Assembly: GCA_019614645.1 (NCBI GenBank)
Contig: JABWDB010000034.1
Coordinates: 2,480,001 to 2,544,000, forward strand
Direction of reading: 5' to 3'
From: Stratiolaelaps scimitus
Lineage: Eukaryota; Arthropoda; Arachnida; Mesostigmata; Laelapidae
Length of the DNA: 64,000 nt
Below are positions 1-12,994 of this stretch, one piece after another. The notes below the pieces were generated by a model, which saw nothing but the letters and a program-made list of their open reading frames with translations, was not told the origin of the DNA and searched no databases. How positions within the stretch are numbered: position 1 is the stretch's first letter; each line of letters begins with the position of its first letter. The translations under genes were made by a program, and so were the position numbers.

Positions 1-2556
1 CTTGCCCACGTTCCATCCTGCGGGGCGCAATGCGTAAGGCACTTCGCGCGCCTGCCTCAACCGCACGCGTCGTAGCCGGTGCAGTCGTGAGGCCTACACG
101 ACCGTTTGCCTCACGGACTTCGAGGTTTGCCACGGTGCTCTGGGCGTGCGACCGCATACAATACGCCGACACCGCCACGAGTCCCCTGCGGTTGCCTCCG
201 TTCGGCCTATGGCTGTACATCCCATCAAGGAGGTGGGGTCGGGGGGAGGGGTCTCTGCGCCAAAGCCAGGATCCACCGTGGTGGCATCGTTGCTTCATAT
301 ATACAATGTTCTACCACGGCTACTGCTACTATTGCTGCTACATCCTACGACATGGCAATAGCGCGTCCACGGTCCCTCATCCTCGTTTTCCTTTGCTCGA
401 TAGGAAATGGCAAACGCGTCGCAAACGTGAAGGTGGCCGGCAGCGTGAGATGGCCTCCGGCTTCCCATGGCCGGTCGGTCGTGGTCGGGCCAACCAGGCC
501 ATGGGCGCCGTCAAGGCTCCATCCGCAAACGGCCTTGCCGCCGCGGTCGAGATGGACGATGCGTGCTTGTCTTCGTGGACAGTGATGGCCCCGCAGGCTA
601 CTAGAGCCCGTTGGTAGGGTTACCGGCGGCAGGCTATCTATCCCGACTAGCCGGGTGGATGCCCAGACGTACCTAGGCATGTACAGCTCCGGTACAAGCC
701 AGCCGACAATGGTCGCCCGATCCATTTCTGCAAAGGAATAGGGTGAGCCATGAGATGGACATGACGCAAAATACAGCCGAGGCATCACATAGTGCCTACA
801 GCTCGCCGTCATAGCCACCTAACTTGAAGATGGTGTATCGCCGACCTGTTGAAGGCTGAATGAGGAGTCGTCGTGGTATGTACAAGGGAGTATACCTACT
901 CTGCAGCGTTCAGGTGGGCGTTAGCGCGGGTGCGAAACAAGGCCAGAGAGAGACAGATAGAGAGTAGGGGATAGGTGAAGGGGAAAATTGCGTTGGAGAG
1001 GAGGTCGACAGGCGACATAGACTATTGCGCTACTCTGATTGATTAATTCGCGATTGGGAAAGTTGAATATCTACGAAAGAGGCTATAGACCGAGCCTGGA
1101 CCTGAAGACTGAGGCGTGCGACGGCTCTGACAGAGCAAGCTAGAGAGGAGAGGTAATCCAGAATTAATCTCAGAGGCAACGAATCTCGCAGTCCTAGTCC
1201 AAATCTGCCTCCTCGCCTCGCCGACCAATCTGCCGGCCCATTCTCGTCACCCCGTTCTCGGCCCACAACGGCCCTTGACCCAGCGCCGCCGCCGCCGTCT
1301 TCGTTACCCCTCTTCGTCCGCTAGAACCCCCTGTGAACTGAGGCTGTATTAAGGCAACTGCGACGGGCTCTGTCTGGGTGGCCTCTGCTATTCTAGCGTC
1401 CTGCTATCGCCTCCTCCCTAACCTCGCTGGCGGCCAGCGTTCGTGCCAGAAACGAATATGAAGTTGAGAGATACGTCACGCAGTGACGATTGTCCACGAA
1501 GTGACGCGACCTTCTCCTAAGTCGTCCGAAAGTGGGCCCTGCTTTGGGCAGCGCTCTCCCGCACGTCCCATGGACGCTCCAACCCGGTCGTCGCATGGAA
1601 GACTCGCAGTTGCAGTCTTAATGGAGAGGCCAAACAGACTAACGCACGAAGACGTCCCCCAGCGGGAAGTTAAACTAGCCTGCTCTCTCATTCCTGTCGA
1701 GTTGCTTCCATGCCTTGTTGTCTTGCGAATTAAAACTCGTCAGGAGTTCCTCCGTGTAGCAGGAGTGGACAGTGCAATTCGGTCCAGATAGCGATGCAAT
1801 CCGCGTTGGTATGCAATAGGCGACTCGGAGAGAGGGTTCGCCCAAACCAACAAAGCCAATACCTCTTCTCCTTGCCATCTGACCAGTTGTTTGGCTAAGC
1901 GGCACAAAACTATTCGCAGTTGTAAACCTTGCTGCGGGTTGCGAATAATGATAAAACATCAAAGCTACAATGGAGATATTCCTTCTTCTGTAATTAAACG
2001 ATGGTCGTAGATAATGAGTTCTGACGGCGCCCCGAGCACAACGACAACGTAATTACTTCCGTTCTCAAATATTCTCGGCCATGTTCCAACGACACGCATC
2101 GGTGCCAACAAATGAATTTTCACACACACGTAGATATCACAATTGTTCACTTGTATTATCACAATATTTAAACGCATTTAGTGTATATGTATTGTGTTAT
2201 GTTTTCGATGTGAACTTGTATTTCAGATAATGGTAAGCTGATTATTCCTCTCCGATTATGATGATTGGTGGGGTTTGGCGGTAGATGCATATCAACAACC
2301 TACTCCCTCGTTTTCTGTTAGTACGAACGGGTCGGCAAGATGCTAAAATCCCTGAAAAGGGCTCAGTGAAGCGTTTGTTTGACGTTAGATTACCTGTGCG
2401 CATGGGAACCAGCTCCGTTAATGCGAAGGCCAAATAACGAGCAAAGACTAACGAATAGTTGGGGTGTGTTTGTCTCAAATAATTAGCTTCTTATTGGTTT
2501 ACAGTAATTTATGAGAAACAATGTACATTATAATTGTGTTATTCCTCTTTATTTAA

Positions 2557-2558
<2 letters not shown>
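1..2558. other. Unique non-coding sequence, no gene recognised
   Basis: GC falls from left to right, the last 600 bases being AT-rich. The longest frame is ATG-started at 30-617 on the plus strand (195 codons). Its product is Arg/Ala/Pro-rich with no domain, signal peptide or membrane segment that I recognise. Overlapping open frames occur on the other strand at 345-818, as expected where stop codons are rare. No splice-site pair, tRNA box or repeat stands out. Confidence 0.6.

Positions 2559-2622
<64 letters not shown>
2559..2622. repeat. (TA)n microsatellite, about 32 units
   Basis: Uninterrupted alternating A and T for about 64 bases, ending in TATTGTGTG. It is one of the longest pure TA arrays of the window and is likely length-polymorphic. 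Confidence 0.97.
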
Positions 2623-2626
<4 letters not shown>

Positions 2627-3099
2627 GTGTCTTAATATATACGATGATTAGTGACGAAGTTGGGAACAAGGTGTCAGGCCGAGGCCGTCATGGTCACCCC
2701 TTAGGGAGCCTATGGAAGTGACTCTTTGTTTCCCAGAAGAGGAAAGGCGCTGCAGAACGAAGGACCCTGGGCGCTTGTCTTCAGTGGCGCAGACCAGCAT
2801 GTGGCAAACCCCTTCATCGAGGATTATGCTATTTGCATCCCATGGTTGTGATTACTGTGGTGTGGCAAGCGTGAGCATTCGTCAACGAGAGAAAGAGGCC
2901 TGGAGAGAGATGCAAAAATATCCAACAGTGTTTCATCTGCTTCACAATAATTGTTCGATGGTGCTTAGTACAACTGGCCTCGTATTAACTACTACTGAAC
3001 TTTCCGGCAGAGACAAAGGTCTATTCTTATTGACGGGAACGAATAACAAAAGTTTGCTCGTATCTGTAGTTCGATTAGTTAAACCAAATGTAAATATAC

Positions 3100-3121
3100 A
3101 ATAATAATAATAATAATAATA
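3100..3121. repeat. (AAT)n triplet microsatellite
   Basis: About seven perfect AAT units, followed directly by an inverted-looking TTATTATTAT, so the array could form a short hairpin. Confidence 0.95.
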
Positions 3122-3422
3122 GTTATTATTATCACAGAATTAGTCTCATGTATAATATTACACTTGGAGAACAGCCATTTCGTTATTCCGAATATTGTTA
3201 GTGTGCACATACAACAGGTGAAATGCAAATAGAGACCTCTTCCCCATATGACCTCTAACGTCACACACGGGGGCCAACTGGACCGAGCCCTCTTTACGGA
3301 TGGGGAATCCTTACGCACGCTGGACGCACGGTGAATATTGAGAGATTGCTCATACATCAATGCAATATAGGCAGCAGATGATGGCTACGATGCAGCCTAC
3401 GGGGCTCATCCCATCGAGTCCA

Positions 3423-3453
3423 CCTGCCCGCCCGCCTGCCTGCCTGCCTGCCT
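3423..3453. repeat. (GCCT)n / (GCCC)n tetranucleotide repeat
   Basis: Two GCCC units run into five GCCT units. The same tetranucleotide (as GGCT) recurs at 24271-24302 and, briefly, near 33410. Confidence 0.93.
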
Positions 3454-4250
3454 ACACCAGTCTGTGGAGCATCTGCGGGGACACGCAGTCTCCGCATGCA
3501 GCCCGTCCTCCCCAAGTCTCTAATTGACCTGCCCTCTTCACTCACCCTGAGTGCGCGTCCACTATAAGTCTAAACCATGAAGTTATAGATTCAGTAGGGC
3601 GAGCTCCGCGCCGTACGCCGCAGATCTTTCGAGGATCCGAAAGGGTTGTGGGCCATCTATACCCGGCTCCTGCATACCATGCTACGCCCGACCGTTGCCT
3701 GGAGGACCCTCTGTCAGCAGCCAGGTCGCCAGACGCTGGCTGCTAGTGTAGCTGGTGTACTGTCAACTGGCCGATTTCAGATCAACGATAAGGATTACTG
3801 GGCGTAATCCCCTTTGCCGAGCAAGTTTAATCCGTACGCCACCGTATGCTGACGCACAATCCTCCGGCAGAGAGCGACACGGAGCATTTCCCACTGGCCA
3901 ACTAAACTCCCACCATGCCTCCGCCTGCTCCCCAACCCTTTCAACCCTTCCTGCTTGAGCTAGGAAAACCACTGCGCCCTTAAAACGTCGCCAGCCATCA
4001 TTGCCACAGTTGCACGAGGCAGACATTTTGTTGAGGTTAGACCTCCGATCCAACCTCAACAGCTCGGAGGCCACCCCCGCCCTCTCCCCCGTTCAAGACC
4101 TTCCACAGCTGTAAGTAGCAGTCGACTGGGGCTATAGGCGTTAACATCTGCTTCTGCTTCCTCGTTCGCTGGGTCATTCGTTCCGGCCATCGGTTTGTTT
4201 TGCACCGTTATTTTGCGGGCTCAGATGCACCACCGAACCGGTGGCGATAT

Positions 4251-4292
4251 ACACACACACACACACACGAACGCCAGCCAGCCAGCCAGCCA
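4251..4292. repeat. Compound (AC)n - (CCAG)n microsatellite
   Basis: Nine AC units at 4251-4268 are followed after five bases by four to five CCAG units at 4274-4292. Confidence 0.95.
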
Positions 4293-4430
4293 CCCCACAC
4301 GTGTTCTGCCCAGCACTCGGAGATCCGAGGCAAATGTGGGCCCTCGAAGCGGACGCCCACGGATGTTCGACATAGCTCTCGGGAATTGGACCATCTGCAA
4401 AGCATCCATTTACCATCGCAAACAATAATC

Positions 4431-4625
4431 ATTTTCTCTCTTGCAGGTGGCGTACCCATCGGCATCGGCGGCGGCGGCATCAGCGGCGTCGCCGTAGCAC
4501 CACCAGCAGCAGAAGCAGCAGCAGAATCGTTGAGTCGGACGGATACCAATGATGGCGCCAGTGGCTGCCAGAGGTGGGGCTATCATTCAAACCGAACGGA
4601 TTCGATCTGTTCGCCAAGTGGATAG
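4431..4625 (+). other. Candidate 3' splice site and terminal exon
   Basis: A textbook 3' splice site lies at 4446: ATTTTCTCTCTTGCAG followed by GTGGCG. All three frames remain open for some distance. Phase 0 gives 16 codons, mostly Ala and Ser, to a TAG at 4495-4497. Phase 1 gives an Arg/His then Ser-rich tail. Phase 2 is longest, 58 codons from 4449 to the TAG at 4623-4625, beginning GVPIGIGGGGISGVAV and then Ala-rich. Low-complexity Ala/Gly/Ser tails are common in arthropod regulatory proteins, which makes a last exon thinkable. No donor or upstream exon was found, the triplet-rich sequence opens frames by itself, and no homology is recognised. It may be a chance match. Confidence 0.22.
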
Positions 4626-4948
4626 ATAATTCGTCGGCGCCGGCCTTGCCCCCCCGCGCTCGCGCGTACGGATGAAGTTTTTTTTTTCTTCCCAATGTTA
4701 CACCGGCGGTTATTTATTGAACACACAACTATGACACCTGATAGCGAGCGCGAGGGAAGTTTCGCTGCTGCAATGGGGCAGAATTATATAGGCTATTTGC
4801 TATTGTACATTAACGTTATAACGGTATAACGCCATCAATAATCGTAATAATAATAATAATAGTAATATATTCAACAAAATATCATCACGGTACTGATATT
4901 AGTATATACGATCAAAGTGAAACAAGCACACTGTCTGGCTACTTTTCA

Positions 4949-4950
<2 letters not shown>
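4626..4950. other. Spacer with T-tract and short inverted repeat
   Basis: Contains a T-rich tract near 4677, a 7-bp inverted repeat with a 4-base loop at 4814-4831 (CGTTATA...TATAACG), and AAT-type triplets near 4846-4860. No gene seen. Confidence 0.6.
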
Positions 4951-4992
<42 letters not shown>

Positions 4993-5020
4993 GAATATAT
5001 ATTCGATATATAATAGTATA
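4951..5020. repeat. (TA)n array with degraded right edge
   Basis: About 34 bases of pure TA (4951-4984), then imperfect TA with G and C interruptions to about 5020, as in an ageing array. Confidence 0.95.
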
Positions 5021-6072
5021 AAGCCTGTGTCAAGATGTGATCGGGATAGAGTTCATTAGTAGCATACATTGAATGTCACAGCTCTACGGAAAATTGTTGT
5101 TCCATTGATAATTGGCATTGAGAGGCGATATTTCATCAAGGGTTAATTCGTTCCGTTCCATTTTTGGTGCGCGCTACCTGTCGCGATATTCCGAACTTAA
5201 ATCATCGCAGAGGCCTTACTCTTCGTTACGCCGTATCGACTCAGGCTTTCGTCAAAACAGTTGGCTACCACTGAGCCCCATAGAACCCATCATAACAAGA
5301 CGTATTTGATACATATATTTAAAGCAGTGGGATCAGACGATGATAAATATGGTGCATAAGGAATGAGGAGTATAAGGCAATATAAGAGAGAAGCTTGTGC
5401 GCGGCTCAATGTGAAATCAAGTGGAAGGATATTCGTCGAATGTGCTAAGTACTCATACAGTATTAATGTGTATCATAATGTGAGGCTTTTGTGAACTGAA
5501 TGAATTTGAGTGCTTTCATGTGGGGGACCGTTTATTTATCGGCCTCGTCCCTCGTCTACTTGGTCTGCCGGCCAATCTCCTGGACCCTAATTCCAGAAGT
5601 ATCATTTCTCATCGCGCAGGATCCTAAAACAACATCGGCGCTACCTGCTAGATCCCATCGTCATTGTTCCGCTATTATTGTTGATGCAGCATGATCGACG
5701 ATCTACGCGGTAACGTGGGTCGGTATATAAAACCCTTATTATTCGTGCGCGTACTAATACCCACGTCGGGAACCCAGAGTGTTTACAGTCATAGCTGACG
5801 TGTACAGCACGCACCACACAGCGATACACGCCACCTAGCGCGCGCCAGACTGTATGACACGCATCGTTCGGCCGGCGCTGATCCTTGTCTGCCAATGTAA
5901 AATGGATCAGACCTGCGTCTATTGACATATATAAACATTCAATGCGTACGACCAGCTACAGAAAGTATTCGATGAATTCGCGGACATCGGCGCGCACCCC
6001 TTCCTGTGCCGATGTGAATAGACAATGCATGGCGGCGATAGGCCTAGCCCTTGTGATCAGGCTGGCCTGAAC

Positions 6073-6118
6073 TGGGTCTGGCCTCTCAACGCAGCCCAGC
6101 GCAGGCCGGCCAGACCCA
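6073..6118. repeat. 11-bp perfect inverted repeat
   Basis: TGGGTCTGGCC at 6073-6083 and its exact reverse complement at 6108-6118, with a 24-base loop. No flanking duplication was seen that would mark a transposon. Confidence 0.85.
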
Positions 6119-7086
6119 ATCCAACCCACATGGGATTATTCACCGTCTCAGATTATCTGTATATGATACTCAAAGTAGATTAGTATTATCACTTTTATGT
6201 ACCTATATAGCCTGCCTCCCTTCTCCCAATCCTCCATTCAACGCCGCCCTCGTTCTGTTCACGGTGTATTATTAATCATTCGTGTTGGTTGTCTTAAACC
6301 GAAGCGGCGTAGGTATACGCCAGGGCATGGTGGCCACAGCGGTGCAAGCCACACAGGGGTCGGGGGCTGGCCGCGTCGAGCCGGCAATCGGAGCTGTTGC
6401 GCATGAGGGTGGCGGTTTCGCAGTAGTGGATCCGGGGGGGGGGCCGTGTCTGCAGGACTAAAGAGTCTAAGTTACGTCCAACGAGACTGACTCAAGACTG
6501 CCGCCCTGCCTTGTATTATATGATGTGGATAGAAGGCGGGGGAACTCTGCCGCCTTTGACTGAGGCCCACGTTGGCCGGGCTGATGTCTAAAGCCGAGCG
6601 ATTTCCGCAATGCAACGCGCCGTACGGCTGCTCAGCTGCTGCGACTGCTGTTAGTGTTGCAGAAGCTCAAGCCTCGTCCCATGTGGTCCCGCACAGAGGC
6701 AACAACAGCTCCGACAGCAGCAACTACCGCTCCCGCGCCGCCTTGTCAGTTTCGCTATTCATTTGTCATCCCGAACACGTGCTTGAGGCGGGTGGCACGT
6801 TTTGAAGCAAAATCCTGTGAGTACACGACGGCCACAGATACAGGGGGACCCCAGCTCCGCGGCAGACCTACCACTGAAACATAGACGCCACACGAGCGCA
6901 CACGTCACCAGACACAAGTCACCGTGTAAGACTAGATCCCTCGGGATTCTCACGGGAACACTTACTTAATGCTATACAGGTAGATGAAGCTGGGCGTTCG
7001 GCGAGGGGAGGCGCCATAGCGGGCTAACAGATGTGCGGTGAGGATGAGGCGGCGGCGGCATCGGAAGGAGGCAAAGATTCGTTTTT

Positions 7087-7102
7087 CTCTCTCTCTCTCT
7101 CT
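7087..7102. repeat. (CT)n microsatellite
   Basis: Eight perfect CT units after a short T run. Confidence 0.95.
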
Positions 7103-7392
7103 GTTCAGCGATCAGGCGATTTTGCTACCACCATTTCTCTTCTACCCCACCTATTGCATCAAAGGATTGTGCATTATTGTGGGCGATTACGCCACCCCGT
7201 AGCCCGGGGCAGGTTGTCAGCTGAGTTGTCGCGTAAGGTGCGGTGGGGTGGCATGCGTTGGATGGCTGTCTCTCGAACCGCGTGCGTACGTACTCATCGT
7301 CTTCGTCATTGAATAGGGTAGAATAATCTGCGCTCACTGCATGGGCGCCACACCGAGGCGCGGCATGCCGCTCCCCTTCGGAATAACAATAG

Positions 7393-7394
<2 letters not shown>

Positions 7395-7449
<55 letters not shown>

Positions 7450-7460
7450 TATCTATTATA
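7395..7460. repeat. (TA)n array with one TG interruption
   Basis: About 38 bases of TA, a single TGTA interruption near 7433, then TA again, ending in ATTATCTATTATA. Confidence 0.96.
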
Positions 7461-9549
7461 TTCGGGAAAAATGAGCTCCGAGACTGGCGGCTCGGTTCGG
7501 CCTGGAGAGACCATTGATACGTTTGCTGTCGTGTTACGTTGATCATGTTGGGGTAACCTTATTCAAGTTCGTTTTCAACTATTATTTCAACTGATATTAC
7601 AGATCTCGTGACATAAATAAGATTATTTACTGACTCGAGACCTGCCTGTGGCTGATGGATGAGCCCTTTGTGGTGGCATTGCTACCTTAGGCTTGCATAT
7701 CTCTATTAGTAAACCCTAATTAAAGGATGTGTCTTCGACCAGGTCGTACGCAGCCGATGATTCGAATCCTAGCGAGCTATGGTTGTTAGTTGTTTCCACC
7801 TAAAACCCCTGTTTCCACGTCGTTGCGTAAAGTAGCTGCACATCCCGGTCAAGCAAACTTTCGCGGGCTGACTCGCAGCCATTAAACATTTGACGTCCAC
7901 GGTACAACTGCAAATGTGCAGATCAAGTATTTGCGATTGATCTGAAGCCTGCTCATCAAGAACTAAGCTAACAGTGTGAGACCATTTTGAAGGCCCACAA
8001 AAGGGATATCGTCAATATCGTGCGAGCCGTTTTCGGGACCTTCGAAATATAAACACATATAAATAACCCTCACGAGAGCTCTCGAGTGCATGTTATGCAA
8101 TACACTTTCTCATCGTTGAGATGATTAATTTTACCAGCCACGATTATGTCAGGATCGATGACGAATACTGCTCAGTCTAATATCACGGAATCGGTCAGCA
8201 GAATCGCGCGTAATGTCGTCAGGCGAAGCAAATTTCATTTCAGTACTGCCTTGTTCGTCGTACGCATGAGGCAAGTGATAGCAAGCAACGCAATACTAAT
8301 TCTCATATATGCAAATGTGTTCTAACACAACCAGAACGCTGTGCAGGACAGACATCTCTCTAGGCAGTACGTACGGTGCAAAACGGACTAGCCGCGCACG
8401 TAGCAGCCACGAGATGATTCCACTGAGAAATTGAATCGGAGAGAATCAGTTCCCTTCATAGGTTTTCTTTATCCCTGGACAATACTTGATTGAAGAGCAT
8501 TCCCGTTACGCGTGTATACGTATATACACAATCCAATACTGTACACTTCCAACAAGATCATTACTATCATTGGTATTACACTGCGCGATCGATTTTGCTT
8601 TTTGTCAGCTGAGAATTCATACCGCCAACTATAGAGCTACTGATCATAACAACAGCCTCATGATAATTGTGTTATATTCTACTCATTATAGTTGGAATTA
8701 CAACGCGGCGTTGTTGGGCTCAGGCCAGCCTCTTCGTGTCCTGTTGTTGCCGACGCTGGTGCACTCCCTTGCTGAGTCCGCGCTAAACGCGCCACCCTAA
8801 CGGTACACGCAACCTTGACCTCGGCTCTCATCATCGGTTGAACCATGTCAGGTGGAGTGGGGGGGGGACCTTTTCGTCTTCCCCGCTTCGTATCGCATGC
8901 GAGCTGGCTGACGTGAGCCTCTGACGCAAGCACCACCATGCACCCACACAGTGCGATATACGGTTATAAGCGGCCACCAATGCCAGCCGGGCAAGCCTGA
9001 CGTCGGCAAGCCACGTCACGAGTGACGCGTCTGAAGCGTGCGAGCAGGCAGCGTCATACGGCGCACACTCCTCAACGCTGACCTTCGTCGTGATGCAAAT
9101 CACTTTTCGGCTGACGTAGACTGACTTGGCTGGATTGAGTGAGCTGTGAGCTCATAGTGAGGCATCCCTCTGCTGTCGATGTAGTACATCTGCAGTGGAG
9201 TGCAGAGTGGCGACTACATCCGCGGCGTCGTGCACAGGCGGCTACTGCTTCTGTGGAAGCTTCTCTCAGTCGGTTTTCTGGTCTCCGCCTCCGGCCGGCG
9301 GCATCAACAGCATCAGCGATGGCGAGCGATGAGAAGGAGAATATTTACCCCCGGGGATAATTTATCGCTCGATCCTCTATCGCACGGCCCCCTTCGGCCG
9401 TCATCCATGGCTTCTTTTGGGGTCGTTTTTCCTCGCGCTGCCTTTACGCCGGCCAGCATTCCCCTCTCCCTATTTACTCCCTGCTCGAGCTATACGGTCC
9501 CTACCTTCCATCTGGGCTCTCTTCGATGTTTATATACTCGTCTCATTTT
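7461..9549. other. Unique sequence, no gene recognised
   Basis: AT-leaning from 7461 to about 8700, then more GC-rich. A GATTCGAATCC sequence at 7761 resembles the tRNA B box, but its arm does not pair and no A box precedes it. Frames at 8486-8800 and 8831-9103 are short and featureless. Confidence 0.6.
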
Positions 9550-10448
9550 CACCCCCCCTCTCTCTCTCTCTATCACTCGTTGTATGTAGCGGCTAGATGC
9601 CCGACGCGCCCTCTCCGCCCCCGGCCTCGTTGTCAGCTTCGCGTTGTTCTTCTAGGGCGTAGAGGGCGTATACAAGCTCACACACGGAAGGCGGTTACTT
9701 TTCCGCCTGGCATTTGCCTTGCCTCTTCCTCGCGAATAGCAGAGGACTCCAACAGAACCAGAGCGATCTTCACTGGAGTAGACGGAGAGAAGGTGATCGG
9801 CACGGAGGCGGCTGACGGCGGCGGAGAACAGGACGCAGCCGAGTCGGGACGCGCGAGATTCAGGCAGGGATCCAGCAGCAGCAGCAGATCGGCGCCGCTT
9901 ATGGATTGGCAATATGATGCGGAAGCGGATGGCCGGGTAGACAGGTCCGTAGGAGAATAGGTCCGGGCCGTAGAGCCTCCTGTCTGGCTCCTGCCGCTTT
10001 CTACAAAGCGGCGCCTCTCGGCCACTGGCCTATATAGACGGTCCAGCCTACCGAGGCCTATCTTATAAAGCTCGATCATCTCGCTTAGACCATCCGGTCC
10101 CCTGCACCGACCAGACCCACCCCACACCTCCCGCACATCGCTAGCGCCCGGTTTCTCTGCTGCCCGAGAGATGAACCGTTCGCACAACGGTACGCCGTAC
10201 CTGAACCACACTGGCCACCCTACTCTGCTCGATGCATGGTTGTCTCCCGTTTTCCTTCAGCAGGCTGAGGAGCAGAGAGAGCAGCAGTAGTCGTCCTCGG
10301 CCCAAACAAGACTCTCGAAGCTTCTACCAGCGAAGCCCGCTTGTGCAACTACGACTGCGCTAAAGAAAAGGGGAGGCGCAGTTCCCCGCCGCCACCGCCG
10401 CCCCCGAAGGACAGCAAGGTAGATCGAGGCCAAGGAGAGAGATCTCGG
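9550..10448. other. GC-rich block with CT and AGC runs
   Basis: CpG-rich DNA carrying a C run joined to (CT)n at 9552-9571, AGCAGCAGCAGC near 9872-9885 and a CCG-rich stretch at 10387-10405. Open frames occur on both strands (9526-9960 plus, 9678-10211 minus, 177 codons), a sign of stop-poor composition rather than coding. Such patches often lie at promoters or 5' exons, but nothing here proves it. Confidence 0.5.
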
Positions 10449-10471
10449 GAGAGAAAGAGAGAGAGAGAGAG
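10449..10471. repeat. (GA)n purine tract
   Basis: GA units with one AAA interruption, continuing into purine-rich sequence as far as about 10500. Confidence 0.93.
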
Positions 10472-12349
10472 GAATAGAGGAATAGAGATGGTCCAGGAGG
10501 CAAAATGCATTTTCGAGATTGGGTAGGTTCGTTTTTCGACAGCATGAAAAAGCCAACGAACAGAGCGGAGCACGATGGAGACATACAGATACGGAAGCGA
10601 GCCAAGAGAAAGTAGAAGATGACCGAGTTACGTATTGTATTGTAGCTGCAGGCAAACCCCTCGAAGGGCAGAATCGAGCCGCTCTGTCTCAGCCCTGCTT
10701 TTCGTGATCGCCATCTTGTTATTTGTTCCCTCCGCGTTTGTCGGCTGACGCGGCTGCAGGCAGAGGCTCCACAGAGGAACGTCAACCAGCCACAGGACGT
10801 CAAGCTAGCACGCCGGTCATGTGCCGACTCGTGAAACAACGCCGAGAAAAGGGGTCGGCATCGAATACATGCCGACTCCTGCATGTCCTTGTGATTTGAC
10901 TGCAGGTCCCTGCTCGAACCGTCGGCCCTGAGGGCGGCTACGTAATCGGTGGACAAGCGTCACTGCCTTCGTGCGCGTACGCACTTACCGGATAATCGAT
11001 CTCGGCCTTGCCTGCTTCTGCTGTTGGTATTGTGCTGACTGATCGTGCGTATCTCCCTCTCTCTCTCTCTCTTGGTGTCGCTAATATTACGTTCGCTTAA
11101 TTACGTAATATCAGCTTACGCTATATTACGTACGTTGATATTGCGCTATTAAAAAGATACACTGTATATATAGAAAATATAAGCTAGGCAGTTTTACGTG
11201 GCAGGTGTTCATTAGTCGAAGCGTCAACTGAAAGACACACGTCCTTGTTGGGACGACCCTGTACCACATACAAGGGTTTCCTTTTGATTGCAGAGTGCCT
11301 TTGTACAATTCTACAGTGATCGATGCCATCGATGTCCAGCATGCAGCAAATTTGTCGATGCAGCACTATAAATAATTTTGAAAAGTATGTAACTGTCACT
11401 TGCTCGTACCAAAGATAGCCATGCGGCGAATACCATCGATCGCAAGACAATCAATTACAGCTTGATTAACATATCCTACAATATATATATAGCATATGCT
11501 AAATCAAGCAACGACCTCGCACCAGTTGGTATGATCCGATCTCTGTGAGGATACTATCACTAAATCTAGCCCAATGTTAGCTGTGTATATTTGTCGGACC
11601 ATCTCGCTACAACAAGGTGGCAATTTTCTTTTTGCCCACGAAGCAAACCGTGCCACATTGAAATTTGCTCCCGTGGACCGAGTGTTTATCGAACGCAAAC
11701 GCATCGAGCGGGCAAGTTAGCGCTTGGCCAGGCCTACGGGACGCCGACGGGTTACGGCCATTGTTGCTGAGCACGAAACCGCCGGCCGGCTGCAGTCGCG
11801 AGCAGTAGAGAGCAGCTGTCGTCCCGCCACGGCGCATGTATGTACTGACACGCGTATTTTATTTAGCATCGGTGCAGCTTCAGAGTGTGGCCGTAATGGC
11901 GCGGTAATGCCGCGGGCAGTAGCTGCTGTATACGCTGCTTCATGTTTAGTTTTATGGGCGGACCTCCGAACCATACCCCCTCCCCGCCCGTCCCTCGTGT
12001 TGGCCGCCGTCGAGCCTGGCGGGTGGCTCTCGGGCGGCCAGGCCACTGGCTCGGCCTGTCCTGGCTCACGCAGGGGGCCAACCTCGGATCGGCCGAAGTC
12101 CAGACGCCTTCGTTCATATACTAAGCTATTGCTGCTATGACGACCGCACTCGTGGTACTGGCGATGGCGCTGCCGTTCCTGTGGCTGTCCCCGCCAGGTC
12201 TTTGTTTGACTGCATTGACGAATAGCCGCCCTGTGCGAACATTATTATAACCGAAAGCAAACAACTCCCAGCCTCGTCCGAGCTCTCCTCGCGAAACCCC
12301 AAAATCAGCGCTCCATCGCCACTCTCTCCCATCACGACACCCCCGGCCT
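10472..12349. other. Unique sequence, no gene recognised
   Basis: Contains a (CT)n run at 11052-11072 and an AT-rich palindromic patch near 11096-11145 with repeated TATTACG words. The minus-strand frame 10360-10956 (198 codons) runs through the purine/pyrimidine tracts and has no recognisable domain. Confidence 0.55.
11052..11072. repeat. (CT)n microsatellite
   Basis: Ten CT units. Confidence 0.94.
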
Positions 12350-12350
12350 A

Positions 12351-12395
<45 letters not shown>

Positions 12396-12396
12396 A
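12350..12396. repeat. (TA)n array, TGTA at right edge
   Basis: Begins with ATATATAATA and runs as pure TA to about 12391, closing with TGTATACACG. Confidence 0.96.
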
Positions 12397-12994
12397 CACG
12401 TGGGTCAGGCTGGAAGTGTAGTGGCTGATTTAGAGCGAGCAGCCTTGGACATATTCTTTCTCGACACCGGCCCGGGCAAATGCATGCAGTATGCCACTAT
12501 CATCGATAAACGCTTAGATCCTCGTCCTTACGTGCGTGTATTAAACGCTTACCTCGTGGATAGGGGGGGGCATATTCATAAACACACCGATTTATGCTGA
12601 TGGCAATAGGCGTACAGACGAGCCTGTGTGCTATCGAAGCATTGTATGTTTGTGTGTTTGTTAGTGCGGTCTCATGAAACTAGGTGCTTAGGTGCTGCTA
12701 TACATGCATTGACGCTAACATATTGTGGATCGAACCGATATTTGTCAGGAAGAGTGGTCGATGTTGCTGCAACGAGTTTTCTAACACCAGATCATGAGTG
12801 GAGGACTCGGCATGAATTGAGTGTGGGTGAAACATGTCACGAGATGAAGTAAATCCTACAGAAGTAATCTGCCTCAGAGGTTGCAAAGGATCCAGGATAC
12901 TCCCAGGAGATATTCCACGGAGTAGGAGCGACGGTTGGGCAATTTCTCAACACCGAGCATTATATAATATTTATCGATATACAGCCCCATTTAT
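12397..12994. other. Unique sequence, no gene recognised
   Basis: AT-leaning. A reversed GGTTCGATCC near 12730 resembles a B box without a matching A box. No coding signal seen. Confidence 0.55.

Larger units (their letters stand above)
2623..4430. other. Unique sequence with short microsatellites
   Basis: No gene recognised. A plus-strand frame at 2712-3104 (130 codons, ATG start) resembles no family I know. The stretch includes an AAT triplet array, a GCCT tetranucleotide run and a CA/CCAG compound repeat listed separately, with a gradual rise in GC towards 4.4 kb. Confidence 0.55.
5021..7394. other. Unique sequence, no gene recognised
   Basis: Moderate GC rising to the right. It contains an 11-bp hairpin (6073-6118), a run of ten G at 6434-6443 and a (CT)n run at 7087. 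A TATATAAA sequence near 5723 lacks any initiator-like element 30 bases downstream. Short open frames (under 100 codons) show no recognisable product. Confidence 0.6.

Noticed and set aside
7740..7790. B-box-like GATTCGAATCC
   Set aside because: The T arm does not pair and no A box lies at tRNA distance.
12121..12399. Tyr-Ile dipeptide repeats in many short frames (here and at 39248, 56411 and elsewhere)
   Set aside because: These are translations of (TA)n microsatellites, not proteins.
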